Source: Pseudomonadales bacterium (GTDB taxonomy: Bacteria > Pseudomonadota > Gammaproteobacteria > Pseudomonadales > Azotimanducaceae). From it: 64,000 bases of DNA. Shown here piece by piece: positions 17,009 through 24,883 of the stretch; within the stretch, counting starts at the first letter, position 1, and each line of letters opens with the position of its first letter. Position numbers and translations under genes: made by a program. The notes below the pieces were generated by a model. It searched no databases and was not told where the DNA came from. It was given only the letters and a program-made list of their open reading frames with translations. The stretch spans positions 1-64,000 of the forward strand of contig JANQPF010000001.1 of assembly GCA_028285415.1 (NCBI GenBank), in the 5' to 3' direction.

Positions 17009-18334
17009 TTAAAACCGCCACTCGATTGACAGGGTGGCGCCAGTATTGTCGTAGTCGAACAGTGCTACCTCGGAATCGTTGTCGGTGTAGATCCCCAGTA
17101 GCGATACCGTGATACGCTGACCGATTGGTGCTGTCAGGCGGGCAGATGCATCCCACCGGGTGTCTTCCCGTTTTGTTGTTGTCACGATCAGATCGGCGGC
17201 GTCGTAGCGTGTTTCGCGCAAGCCGGCGCCGAAGGAAAAACTCCAGGGCCGACCCGCGTCAGAGAATGCGAAAAAGACCTGCGGATAGAATCCGAGAGAG
17301 ATCCGGTCATAGCTTTCCCAGTCTTCGTCCGCACTGTTGTGCTCATATCTCAGGAGCCCCGTCAGCTGCCAGCGGCCATGGCGTCGTGACAGACTCGCCG
17401 TCGCTTCGTAGTTGTCCCCGGATCGGTCTTCGACCCGTCGGATCACGCCGTCAACTTCATAGTCCGTGAACTCCCGATCCCGATAGTGGAACCGCAACCC
17501 CAGAACGGTCCCGGTTTCGAAGAACTTTCGCAGGTCAAATCCACAGCCCACAGTTTGTAAGTAGTCGTCGCCGTTCAGCGTCCAGTATGCTGTTGAGAAG
17601 AATGGTCGAATCGAATACGACGGTTCTAGAATCGAGCCACCGAAGAAGCGGGGTCCGAAGGTGAGGTCAGCAAGGTTTAGGTCCAATTCTTCCAAGTCAT
17701 CGTAGCGGGTGCTGTAGAGAAGTAGATCCGTCTCAACGGTGCTGCCGCGCTGTGTGTTGAGACTATACAGGTGACTCAATTCCGCGGTTGCCACCAACGA
17801 AGCGTCACTTGCGCCGGTGCTGTCTGAACTCAACGGGACAGGTCGGCCGTCAAGGAAGATATCGCCATCCGGTGCAGCGTTACCGTTGGAATCATGTCGA
17901 ATCCCTGCGGAGATCTGACCGCTTAGTGAATGACGGCGTTGACTGGATGATGCGCGGGCGAGATATTCTTCAGCACGTTCTCGAACGGCGAGTGGCATAT
18001 CGGGTGCACGCAGGGCGCTCTCCAGATAAGGAAGTGCCAGGTCGAGTGAACCCGTTCGTGCATACAGCACACCCAGTTCCAGCTGGATGTTGGCCAGCGT
18101 TGGATTCACCAGAAGAATTCGTTCCAGGGCGGCGATCGCACCGCGAACATCACCAACCGCCGTGGCTACCTTGGCAAACTCAAAAGAAGCCTCGCTGTTA
18201 CCGAGATCGGCCAGCATGGCACTGAGTGCCCTCTCGTAGCGGTCATCTGCACTTGCTGCCCAGGACAAGCCGCTCGCAAAACCCAGAGTGAGCACGAACG
18301 ATATAGCAATTGTGCGTCCCAGCTTCCGCATCAT
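17009..18334 (-). CDS. TPR protein with C-terminal outer-membrane beta-barrel (Slam/DUF560-like architecture)
   Basis: 441 residues from the ATG at 18334, which has GGGGAG 5 nt upstream; an upstream TTG at 18361 is less likely. Signal peptide about 1-26. Residues about 30-140 carry two or three TPR-like units (GDVRGAIAALERILLVNPTLANIQLELGVLYARTGSLDLALPYLESAL with breaks). Residues about 150-441 alternate polar and hydrophobic residues in amphipathic strands and end SIEWRF, with the terminal Phe typical of BAM-assembled outer-membrane proteins. N-terminal TPRs plus a C-terminal barrel is the layout of Slam proteins, which export surface lipoproteins with TbpB-like barrels. It is the first gene of the four-gene run. 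Family assignment is by architecture, not proven similarity. Confidence 0.8.
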   Translation of the reverse strand: MMRKLGRTIAISFVLTLGFASGLSWAASADDRYERALSAMLADLGNSEASFEFAKVATAVGDVRGAIAALERILLVNPTLANIQLELGVLYARTGSLDLALPYLESALRAPDMPLAVRERAEEYLARASSSQRRHSLSGQISAGIRHDSNGNAAPDGDIFLDGRPVPLSSDSTGASDASLVATAELSHLYSLNTQRGSTVETDLLLYSTRYDDLEELDLNLADLTFGPRFFGGSILEPSYSIRPFFSTAYWTLNGDDYLQTVGCGFDLRKFFETGTVLGLRFHYRDREFTDYEVDGVIRRVEDRSGDNYEATASLSRRHGRWQLTGLLRYEHNSADEDWESYDRISLGFYPQVFFAFSDAGRPWSFSFGAGLRETRYDAADLIVTTTKREDTRWDASARLTAPIGQRITVSLLGIYTDNDSEVALFDYDNTGATLSIEWRF

Positions 18335-18489
18335 CGCATCTCCCCTCAGTCCCTTGGTCAAGATTCTTATTCATTCAATCCACATCTTCAAGCGTTGCAG
18401 GTCCCGGTCGATGGCTCACGGAACACGATCCGAAAGCGACTAAACTCACCTATCATATGATTCTCCCACTTACCCCAAGGTAGAATCCG

Positions 18490-18981
18490 GTGAACCCGAT
18501 TGAATCGAAAAAAACCGCAAAGTTGAGTGCTGCGACACCAAACCTATCCAGGCGGGCCGCCGTGCTCGCGGCGGGCGGTACCCTCGGCGCGCTGTTGGCC
18601 AGCCGTCTGGCGTCGGCTGCCGAGGATGCCGCACACGAGCATGCGAATCATGAAGAACCCGACGCCGACCTGCTGCAGGCCGCAAGCGACTGCAGCCTGA
18701 CGGCTCAGCTGTGCTTGACCCATTGCCTGGAGTCCTTTCTCGAGGGCGATACGTCGCTCGCAGCGTGTGCCAGGAGTATCGTTGCGATGATGCCCCTTTG
18801 CGACGCATTTGTTGTCCAGGTTGCGAACCAAACCGATTACGTCGACGGGCTGGCCGGCGTTTGCCGAGATGCCTGTGTAGATTGCGAAAAAGAATGCCGC
18901 AAACACGCCACGCATCACGCGATCTGCAGGGAAAGTGCTGATGCCTGTGCACATTTGATCGCGATGATCGACGGGATGTAA
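18490..18981 (+). CDS. Tat-exported four-helix-bundle copper-storage protein (Csp1-like)
   Basis: 163 residues, GTG start. The N-terminus has a twin-arginine signal (LSRRAAVLAAGG, Arg21-Arg22) and a hydrophobic stretch ending ASA. The mature part begins with a His/Glu segment (HEHANHEE) and holds 11 Cys spaced as in Csp proteins: CSLTAQLCLTHC, then single Cys in helices 2 and 3, then GVCRDACVDCEKEC and two more. Csp1 of methanotrophs is a Tat-exported tetrameric helical bundle whose Cys-lined core binds many Cu(I) ions. This gene is divergent from the TPR/barrel gene. The role in copper storage or buffering is inferred from the Cys pattern. Confidence 0.85.
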   Translation: MNPIESKKTAKLSAATPNLSRRAAVLAAGGTLGALLASRLASAAEDAAHEHANHEEPDADLLQAASDCSLTAQLCLTHCLESFLEGDTSLAACARSIVAMMPLCDAFVVQVANQTDYVDGLAGVCRDACVDCEKECRKHATHHAICRESADACAHLIAMIDGM

Positions 18982-18992
18982 GTGACGGCGCG

Positions 18993-19415
18993 CTACGTGA
19001 GCGCTTCGGCGTCTGGTTCCAATCTCACGAAGTACCGCGGCGGATAGCCGGTTAACAACTTGAACCACCAGGATAACGGGCGGGCGGTCTCGATGCTCGA
19101 TAGTTCCGCCTGATCTTCCACAACTCGAGCAGTGGCTGCGAAATCCTGATCGGCGTAGGCAACCCGTACGGAGGGATTTTCTTGAAGCGTCCGGAACCAT
19201 GCCCTGGGCCAGTGGTTAACGGCAACGTAGAGCTTGTTGTCGTGTTCAATTCGAGACAGAACGCGCTCGTGAGGCTGCGTTTTGCTTTCGTATACCGTGA
19301 GAGACAGCGTCGCGGCGTTTTGCGGCTGAAAGTAGCCGATGAGTGACTCAAACGCGATGACTAAGCCGACGTACACGGCGAGTGTGAATCCTGCGTATTT
19401 GGCTGCTCGTTTCAT
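18993..19415 (-). CDS. Membrane-anchored Ddn-like / FMN- or F420-binding split-barrel family protein
   Basis: 140 residues. One N-terminal hydrophobic segment (residues about 8-28). The rest resembles the nitroreductase/deazaflavin-dependent (DUF385, Ddn-like) split-barrel family, with LYVAVNHWPRAWFRTLQENPSVRV matching the usual NWYRNLLANP region. Members bind F420 or flavin and reduce quinones or nitro compounds; others have no known reaction. The stop is 12 bp from the convergent copper-storage gene. Confidence 0.6.
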   Translation of the reverse strand: MKRAAKYAGFTLAVYVGLVIAFESLIGYFQPQNAATLSLTVYESKTQPHERVLSRIEHDNKLYVAVNHWPRAWFRTLQENPSVRVAYADQDFAATARVVEDQAELSSIETARPLSWWFKLLTGYPPRYFVRLEPDAEALT

Positions 19416-19454
19416 GTTCGCCTCATTTTGCAGAAACGGAAAGGCGGGCCTGGA

Positions 19455-19481
19455 TCACCCCCTGCAGATTGCAGGAGGTGA
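19455..19481. terminator. Strong hairpin downstream of amidohydrolase gene
   Basis: Arms TCACCCCCTGCA and TGCAGGAGGTGA pair at 11 of 12 positions with a 3-nt loop, starting 15 nt after the amidohydrolase stop. There is no T-run on the minus strand, so intrinsic termination is uncertain; an mRNA-stabilising end is also possible. Confidence 0.5.
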
Positions 19482-19495
19482 CCATGGATGGCGCG

Positions 19496-20677
19496 CTACA
19501 GTGAGTAGAGATTTGCGACGTTGGTGCGGGTGATCTTGTCGCGTGTCTCGGGCGAGTAGTTCTCGAACATCTCTTCGATGACTTTGGCGGAACACGGCCA
19601 GGTCGAGTCTGTGTGCGGATAGTCGGAACCCCAGAGCAGCGTCTCTTCGCCGATCATGTCGCGGGTAGCAATTGCAGCCGTATCGTCCTCAATGGTCGCG
19701 AAGAACTGTCGCTTCCATATTTCCAGCACGTTGACCGGCGGCGGGTGTGAGGGATCCTTGGCGTAGTCTCGTGCCCACCCTTGTTGAACTTTGTCGAGCC
19801 AGTGGGCAACCCAGCCTGCGTTGAATTCAGCGAGGACAAACTTCAAGTTCGGGTGTCTGGCGCACACGCCGCGGACCATCAGTTCGACCATGGTGTCGTG
19901 AATGAGTGTCGGCGATCCCGCGTATTGCACGATGGAGTCTCTGGCCGCCATGGCCTTTTGCCAGTCGGGTATGTGCGACCAGCAGGCGACGTGGAACGCG
20001 ACGGGAAGCCTGGCCTCTTCGAGCATGGACCACATGGGTTCGTATTCTTCGTCGCAGTAACGGCGGCCCTTCGGAGCGTTGGAAGGCAGGCACACACCTT
20101 TGAAGCCGAGTTTGATGACCCGCTCGAGCTCCTCGAGCGCAACTTCCGGCACCTGCACGGGGATTGCAGCAAGCCCAACCAGGCGACCGTTGGACGCAGT
20201 CTGCTGGTTGGACATCCAATTGTTGTAGTTCCGCTGCAGCGCCACCAGCAGGTCCAGATTGGGAAGGCTGAACATGGAGAACCAGCCGGGGTAGAGCACT
20301 TCTGCGGAAACCCCGTCGATGTCCTGATCGTCCGGTCGCCGTGCACCATCCGTCAAGCCGGGACGCATCGCTGCATAGCCGCCTTTGAAGTAGGCCTGAA
20401 TCTCCGGGTCGGAGATCGAACCAGCACTCGGCTTGGTGGCGTGCTCTCTCGGGAGTGGGGTTTTGTAGTCGAGTCGTGTGCCTGCCAGAGCCATGACGGC
20501 AACGTTTCGCGTTCGTTTCGGATTGTTGGGGATGGTGATGAAATCACCTTCACCTTCCTTGCTGACGATGCGTGGCGCATCATCGCCGAACTGTTCGGGC
20601 AGCCCTTCGAACACCTCAGGGCCTTCCAAGGCGTGGGAATCGGCGGAAATCGGTCGCGGATCATCTAACAGGGTCAT
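19496..20677 (-). CDS. Amidohydrolase family 2 metal-dependent hydrolase (ACMSD-like)
   Basis: 393 residues. TIM-barrel metal-hydrolase pattern: ISADSH at the N-terminus (in place of the HxH seen in many relatives), FHVACWSH in the middle, and the C-terminal metal Asp in LLWGSDYPHTDSTWP. This subfamily includes decarboxylases and hydrolases of aromatic-ring catabolism; the substrate is not identifiable. A perfect palindrome lies about 70 bp upstream of the start, and a near copy precedes the neighbouring GPH transporter gene, so the two are probably controlled by the same repressor and may act on the same compound. Confidence 0.88.
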   Translation of the reverse strand: MTLLDDPRPISADSHALEGPEVFEGLPEQFGDDAPRIVSKEGEGDFITIPNNPKRTRNVAVMALAGTRLDYKTPLPREHATKPSAGSISDPEIQAYFKGGYAAMRPGLTDGARRPDDQDIDGVSAEVLYPGWFSMFSLPNLDLLVALQRNYNNWMSNQQTASNGRLVGLAAIPVQVPEVALEELERVIKLGFKGVCLPSNAPKGRRYCDEEYEPMWSMLEEARLPVAFHVACWSHIPDWQKAMAARDSIVQYAGSPTLIHDTMVELMVRGVCARHPNLKFVLAEFNAGWVAHWLDKVQQGWARDYAKDPSHPPPVNVLEIWKRQFFATIEDDTAAIATRDMIGEETLLWGSDYPHTDSTWPCSAKVIEEMFENYSPETRDKITRTNVANLYSL

Positions 20678-20745
20678 GTCGGTTCCTCAGCAGCATCAGT
20701 CAAAGCTTCGTCGTACCAGGCCGGTACGTCTCCATGTGAAGCGCA

Positions 20746-20767
20746 TATTATGAACATGTTCATAATA
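20746..20767. promoter_or_regulatory. Perfect 22-bp palindromic operator upstream of amidohydrolase gene
   Basis: Each 11-bp half is TATTATGAACA / TGTTCATAATA, perfectly symmetric. It lies 69 bp before the amidohydrolase ATG and just after the transporter stop. Size and symmetry fit a TetR-type operator. A second copy with the same GAAC/GTTC core lies at 22336-22359. Confidence 0.75.
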
Positions 20768-20794
20768 CTGTCAAGGCCGGTGACTTGCCGCGGA

Positions 20795-22216
20795 TCAGAT
20801 GGCTTCGAGGCTGGCCTTGATTTCGGCATGTTTGCGGCGATTGAGCCGGTACCCGGCGTAGAACGCGGCGCCGATGAGCGCGGGGACGATCGTTACCGGC
20901 GAATCCATGATGCCGAGCAGGTGCACTACTTCCGGATCAACCTCACCGGGTTTGACCCCGGATGGAAAGGCGATCACGTCCAAAGTCACACCGGCAAGGA
21001 ACGTGCCGAGCGCTCGATCGGCTTTCGAAAAGAATGATCGAGCGGAGTAGAGCACGCCCTCCTGGCGTTGTCCGAACCGAAGCTCGTTTTCATCGGCCAC
21101 GTCTGCGAGCGCCGACATCACGCTGATGTTCAAGACGCTGAGCGCGCCGGAACCGATGGCGTGAAACGCCAGAATCGAAGGAAAGAGCTCTGGAGTTCCG
21201 TTTTCTGGAAAGAAGCCCGATATGCGCAAGATCACCGGCATCGCTTCCGCGAAGGCGACCACGACGGTGGCGACGAAGATGGTTGCCCGTTTGTCAAAGC
21301 GTCGATGTAACACGTAGGAGAACGCGAAGCCAATGACATATCCCGCGGCGCTGCCCAGAACGAACCACCGAATCTGGTCGGGCAGCAACTCCCAGTAGTA
21401 GATATTCATGTACTGATTGAACGCGGCGCGCATCCCGATGGTAATGCTCAAGAAAAAGAGGCCCAGAAGTAGAAACAGGTAGTTCCTGTTTCGAAAGACT
21501 TTGAGCAGGTCGCGATACATGTTCGCAAGGCTGAACGCGGGCAGATGCTTTTCCGGCTGGGTCAACGTGGGAATGCGATCGCGCGTAAACCAGGCGCTTG
21601 CGTACAATGAGAGGAATACGGCAACGCAAGCCCACGTAGAGAAGACCGGGTACGCCGAGGGATTCAGAAGTCCGTTCTCATATTCAGCCGTTGGCGTGAA
21701 GATGTACGTGAGGCTCAACCACACCGCACCGGCTGCACCGATGTATCCCCCAAAGTTGTTGTAAGACATGATCGTGGTTCGTTCGTGATAGTCCTTGGAC
21801 AGCTCGCCGCCGAGCGCGAGGTGGGGAACGAAAAAGAGCGTCATGCATGAGCGAAGCAGAATCGAGAAGAGGATCAACCAGAGGAAGAGCTGCGTTTCCG
21901 AAGCGGCGGTTGGCGGGTTAAACAAGGCAAAAAAAGCGATTGTCACCGGGACGGGTGCGGCCAGCATGAAGGGGTGTCGACGTCCCCATTTTTTCGACCG
22001 AAAGCGATCTGACCAGCTGCCAATCAGCGGATCGGTTATTGCATCGAAGATCAGCGCCAGAGTTGGACCCAACCCCGCCAGCGTTGCCGGTAAGCCCAGC
22101 ACCTGGTTGTAATAGAGCATGGTCAGGAAGCCAAACGTATATAGAAATACGGACTCCGCGGTCGCTCCAAGGCCGAAAAACAGCTTCGTGCGCAGCGGCA
22201 CGGACCGCTGATTCAT
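20795..22216 (-). CDS. GPH-family (MelB-like) cation symporter, MFS fold
   Basis: 473 residues with about 12 hydrophobic segments. Family features: a DAITDPLIGSWSDRFRSKKWGRRHPFMLA loop 2-3 region (shown here in parts: DAITDPLIGSWSD and RWGRRHPF-like KKWGRRHPF) and YNQVLGLPA in helix 1. MelB relatives carry glycosides, pentosides or hexuronides with Na+ or H+; many environmental paralogues carry unknown organic compounds. The gene follows the second palindromic operator and precedes the amidohydrolase on the same strand. Confidence 0.88.
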   Translation of the reverse strand: MNQRSVPLRTKLFFGLGATAESVFLYTFGFLTMLYYNQVLGLPATLAGLGPTLALIFDAITDPLIGSWSDRFRSKKWGRRHPFMLAAPVPVTIAFFALFNPPTAASETQLFLWLILFSILLRSCMTLFFVPHLALGGELSKDYHERTTIMSYNNFGGYIGAAGAVWLSLTYIFTPTAEYENGLLNPSAYPVFSTWACVAVFLSLYASAWFTRDRIPTLTQPEKHLPAFSLANMYRDLLKVFRNRNYLFLLLGLFFLSITIGMRAAFNQYMNIYYWELLPDQIRWFVLGSAAGYVIGFAFSYVLHRRFDKRATIFVATVVVAFAEAMPVILRISGFFPENGTPELFPSILAFHAIGSGALSVLNISVMSALADVADENELRFGQRQEGVLYSARSFFSKADRALGTFLAGVTLDVIAFPSGVKPGEVDPEVVHLLGIMDSPVTIVPALIGAAFYAGYRLNRRKHAEIKASLEAI

Positions 22217-22335
22217 GCTTGCTCTACTGAGGTTGCGCTAGCTGGTCGCGCAACGAAGACCGTCCGACCGCCACGAACGAACCGCGCTGGTCGCGCTGAT
22301 AAAATCCACAAAGCAACATCCCCTCGCACGAATCG

Positions 22336-22359
22336 ATAATACGAACGCGTTCATATTAT
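22336..22359. promoter_or_regulatory. Second copy of the palindromic operator, upstream of GPH transporter
   Basis: Half-sites ATAATACGAACG and CGTTCATATTAT match at 11 of 12 positions around a GAACGCGTTC core. It lies 120 bp before the transporter start. Same half-site (ATAATAYGAAC) as the operator at 20746-20767, so one regulator probably binds both. No regulator gene is adjacent to either. Confidence 0.7.
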
Positions 22360-22380
22360 TTTGATCCGTGACGAATGTCA

Positions 22381-22395
22381 CCCGCGCGTCGCGGG
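22381..22395 (-). terminator. GC hairpin just after YHS gene stop
   Basis: CCCGCG-CGT-CGCGGG, 3 nt downstream of the YHS stop, with a second small GTGAC/GTCAC hairpin next to it and then an AT-rich run (AAATAATATG on the minus strand). May terminate the YHS transcript before the transporter operator. Confidence 0.45.
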
Positions 22396-22398
22396 CTA

Positions 22399-22845
22399 TC
22401 AGAATCGCAGCAGCGTGAACTGTTTGTCCGCCCGGTCAAGTAACTCCTGTTCCGAGAGTCCTGAAGACCGAAAGGCTGCGAGACCGTCGGCCTCGTCAGA
22501 CTTGTGGAACAAGAGCAGATAGCCGCCGACAATCTGAAAGTTGGTCGGGTCCAGGGGCAGCTTGTCACCGTGAGCGAGGCTATAGGGACAGATCTCGTAG
22601 CGAGGCACGTATTGGTCCGGGGTCTCGCTGAACAGCGCAACTTCTTCTGCGTTTCTCAAGTGATACGTTTTGCCCTCATGAGTGACGCTGTGTGCTTCGC
22701 TGCCGAGGAGAGCCTCGCCTTCAGTGAAGTAGGCCACCGGGCTGTAGCCGCCAATCGCAACGTCCGCTGCATGAACTGATACAGAGGTGGTCAATGAAAG
22801 CAGCGACGCCAGTAACGTCGCCAGTCCGGCTGCGGTTTTACTCAT
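22399..22845 (-). CDS. Exported YHS-domain protein
   Basis: 148 residues from the ATG at 22845, chosen because it opens with a signal peptide (MSKTAAGLATLLASLLSLTTSVSVHA). The YHS core follows: IGGYSPVAYFTEGEALLG, then GKTYHLRNAEEVALFSETPDQYVPRY. YHS domains are found in copper-transport ATPases and in many small secreted proteins of unknown role. A paralogue lies 2 kb away at 24884-25384. Confidence 0.82.
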   Translation of the reverse strand: MSKTAAGLATLLASLLSLTTSVSVHAADVAIGGYSPVAYFTEGEALLGSEAHSVTHEGKTYHLRNAEEVALFSETPDQYVPRYEICPYSLAHGDKLPLDPTNFQIVGGYLLLFHKSDEADGLAAFRSSGLSEQELLDRADKQFTLLRF

Positions 22846-23288
22846 GGGTGCTCCAATCCGATCGAGGTTCGGAGGTTGGACCAACCGGCCAAATGAAAGT
22901 TCTCAATGGATCGGCTCATGGACTCGAATAACCGCCGCTTTATAATCCGCCATTGAAGCCAACCAGAGGTCACTCTATCGATAAGTTAGAAATCCAATCT
23001 CGTCAAATCCCGTAGCCGGGGAGGACGCCAGAGCCAGTGAGCCTAGATGCACGTCTATCGGTGGAATGTGGGAACGCCAGTGCGAACCCGCATTACAGTG
23101 GTCGGTACAGACAAAAAACCGATCGAGGTCCGGATTGGGAGATGAAAGAAGCTCCCATGAAGTCGGAATCGAAAGTAATCGCGCTTTCTAAAGAAGCGCG
23201 GTGAATTGACCGCTCTTTAGGTCAGCCTGGAGCCTTAACAGGTAAGAGCAAACCGAACCCGTTTCCTACCAATGCCCTTAACGCATGG
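22846..23288. other. 443-bp gene-poor stretch with a hairpin
   Basis: No supported gene. A 7-bp perfect hairpin (CGCGCTT / AAGCGCG, loop TCTAAAG) sits at 23180-23200, followed by a GC-balanced run before the RNHCP gene. A 32-codon plus-strand frame from the ATG at 23047 (starting MHVYRWNVGTPVRTRITVVG) reads like protein but is too short to claim. I see no riboswitch or tRNA consensus. Confidence 0.4.
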
Positions 23289-23633
23289 TTGGAGACGGAT
23301 TTGGCGAGAAGAGTCGAAAACACAGGGTTTCTATGCTTGAACTGCGGCATACAGGTGAAGCCCCTCACAAACGGAAGCTACCGCAATCATTGTCCGCAAT
23401 GCTTGTGGTCGAGACACGTGGACTTACATCATCCAGGCGACAGGATGAGCCGCTGTCGTGCCCTCATGAAACCGGTTGATCTGCGCAAATCGAAAAAAGG
23501 CTTTCAGGTCGTCCACGTCTGCACATCTTGCGGGATCGTGCGTTACAACATCGTCGCGCTGGCGACGGAACAAGATGATTTTGAAGCGATGCTTGCGTTG
23601 ATGCAGCAGGCTCATCGCTCGCAATTAGGTTAG
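23289..23633 (+). CDS. RNHCP-domain zinc-ribbon-like protein
   Basis: 114 residues. The family signature is clear: GFLCLNCGIQV, then RNHCPQCLWSRHVD, PGDRMSRCRALMKPV and VHVCTSCGIVRYN. Three CxxC or CxxxxC pairs probably bind zinc. The domain is of unknown function and has been suggested to bind nucleic acid. The start is uncertain: TTG at 23289 is used here because it keeps the conserved region near the N-terminus. Confidence 0.85.
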   Translation: METDLARRVENTGFLCLNCGIQVKPLTNGSYRNHCPQCLWSRHVDLHHPGDRMSRCRALMKPVDLRKSKKGFQVVHVCTSCGIVRYNIVALATEQDDFEAMLALMQQAHRSQLG

Positions 23634-23653
23634 AGGTCCCGGCGGAAGTCGAG

Positions 23654-24880
23654 TCAGCCGGATGCAAGCGGCGCGGTGCCGGTGCCTCTGAGATCCGCCA
23701 GAAGGCCGTCATATACGATTAAGAAGGAGACCAGCGCCTGATCGGCATCGATGCGCTCATCGACGAGCAGCTGTATGACGGTCGACTGCAGAGACTGTGC
23801 CTGTGCTTCCGCTTCTTGCCCGCTCAAGCTCCCGGATTCCCAACTCGACCTGATCTCCAGCAAGCGGACGAAATAGGCATCCAAACGATCTTTCCTCTTG
23901 CGGCGGCGTTGACCGACGAGTGCGACCGTTGCGGTCACCAAAGCCACCATCAGGGTCACGCTCAGGGCTAACACTTCAGCGTAACGTTCAATAAAACCGG
24001 GTGCATCTCTGTTCAGAAACCGCAGGCCGGCCGGGTGCAACCTCAAGCTCGCCGATTCGCTGGCATGTTCCGCCTCTAGATCGAGAGAAGTGAGCGGATA
24101 CAAGTGACGCACGGTGGGGCCAATTCCGCTCACGTTCTCGATGATTTCGTAGGCCACGTCTTCATCCAGCTGCACGTGTGATACGAGCAGCGACTTGATG
24201 GATACCGTCAGCGTCGGCGTGTTTGATAACGTTGAATAGAAAGATCTTGGAATCAGGAACGGCTCGAGCTGGGGGTAGCGAAGTGCAAGACCTTCCACCG
24301 TCGAGCCCCCGCCGAGCGCGGTGTGATCGTCGAGCGACCGCAGGCAGAACCCGTCGAGGCGGCTGAGGGCATCTTCACTGAGAATGCCGCCGAATATGAA
24401 GAAGACTTCGGGAGGGTCGCCGAACGGAGAGTCGAGTAAGCGAAGCTTGTCCATGGGCGGCACAAGACCGCTGATTGCTAGGATTTCCAGCACGCGATGG
24501 CCGGCGCTGCCTTTTGGACCTGCATAAACGGGCGCACGTTCGAGATCCTGGAACAGCGATCCGCTGGTACATCGACCGCTGTCTGTTTTTACGAGTATGT
24601 GCAGTACAGATTCGAACACGGGTAGCAATGTGCGCAAGTTGGCGTGGTGTTGTTCGGGTTTTTCCAGAAGCGCAAGATCGATCGATTTTTCGCTGAGCGC
24701 GGTGCGCAGGGCGTTCTTGTCGTTGAACGTCACGACGGCAATGTCCACATCTGGCAGGGCGTTCACGATCGCCTGGCCAATTGCCGGGTTGGGCTCGGTT
24801 GTCACCCAACCCATGCGTACTTGTTGCGATTCGGCGCACGCTGCGAGCAGGCACGTGACCGCAAGGAGACAGGCACGCAC
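23654..24880 (-). CDS. TAXI-type (TRAP-associated) periplasmic binding protein with C-terminal transmembrane tail, lipoprotein
   Basis: 408 residues, GTG start 3 nt after the YHS stop. A lipoprotein-like signal ends LLAAC (Cys15). Residues about 20-300 resemble the TAXI solute-binding family (IDLALLEKP, YAGPKGSAGHRVLEILAISGL, HVQLDEDVAYEIIENV). A transmembrane helix follows at about 308-332, then a basic RRRKRKDR segment and a helical tail of about 70 residues, probably cytoplasmic. TAXI proteins normally serve TRAP permeases, but no permease gene is adjacent, and the C-terminal anchor is the odd feature: it may be a sensor rather than a transporter component. Confidence 0.8.
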   Translation of the reverse strand: MRACLLAVTCLLAACAESQQVRMGWVTTEPNPAIGQAIVNALPDVDIAVVTFNDKNALRTALSEKSIDLALLEKPEQHHANLRTLLPVFESVLHILVKTDSGRCTSGSLFQDLERAPVYAGPKGSAGHRVLEILAISGLVPPMDKLRLLDSPFGDPPEVFFIFGGILSEDALSRLDGFCLRSLDDHTALGGGSTVEGLALRYPQLEPFLIPRSFYSTLSNTPTLTVSIKSLLVSHVQLDEDVAYEIIENVSGIGPTVRHLYPLTSLDLEAEHASESASLRLHPAGLRFLNRDAPGFIERYAEVLALSVTLMVALVTATVALVGQRRRKRKDRLDAYFVRLLEIRSSWESGSLSGQEAEAQAQSLQSTVIQLLVDERIDADQALVSFLIVYDGLLADLRGTGTAPLASG

Positions 24881-24883
24881 GAT

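Noticed and set aside
23022-23116. Cobalamin-riboswitch-like wording (GGGAACGCCAGTGCGAACCCGC)
   Set aside because: Only parts of the consensus are present; the B12-box order and pairing are absent, and the next gene (RNHCP) has no link to cobalamin.
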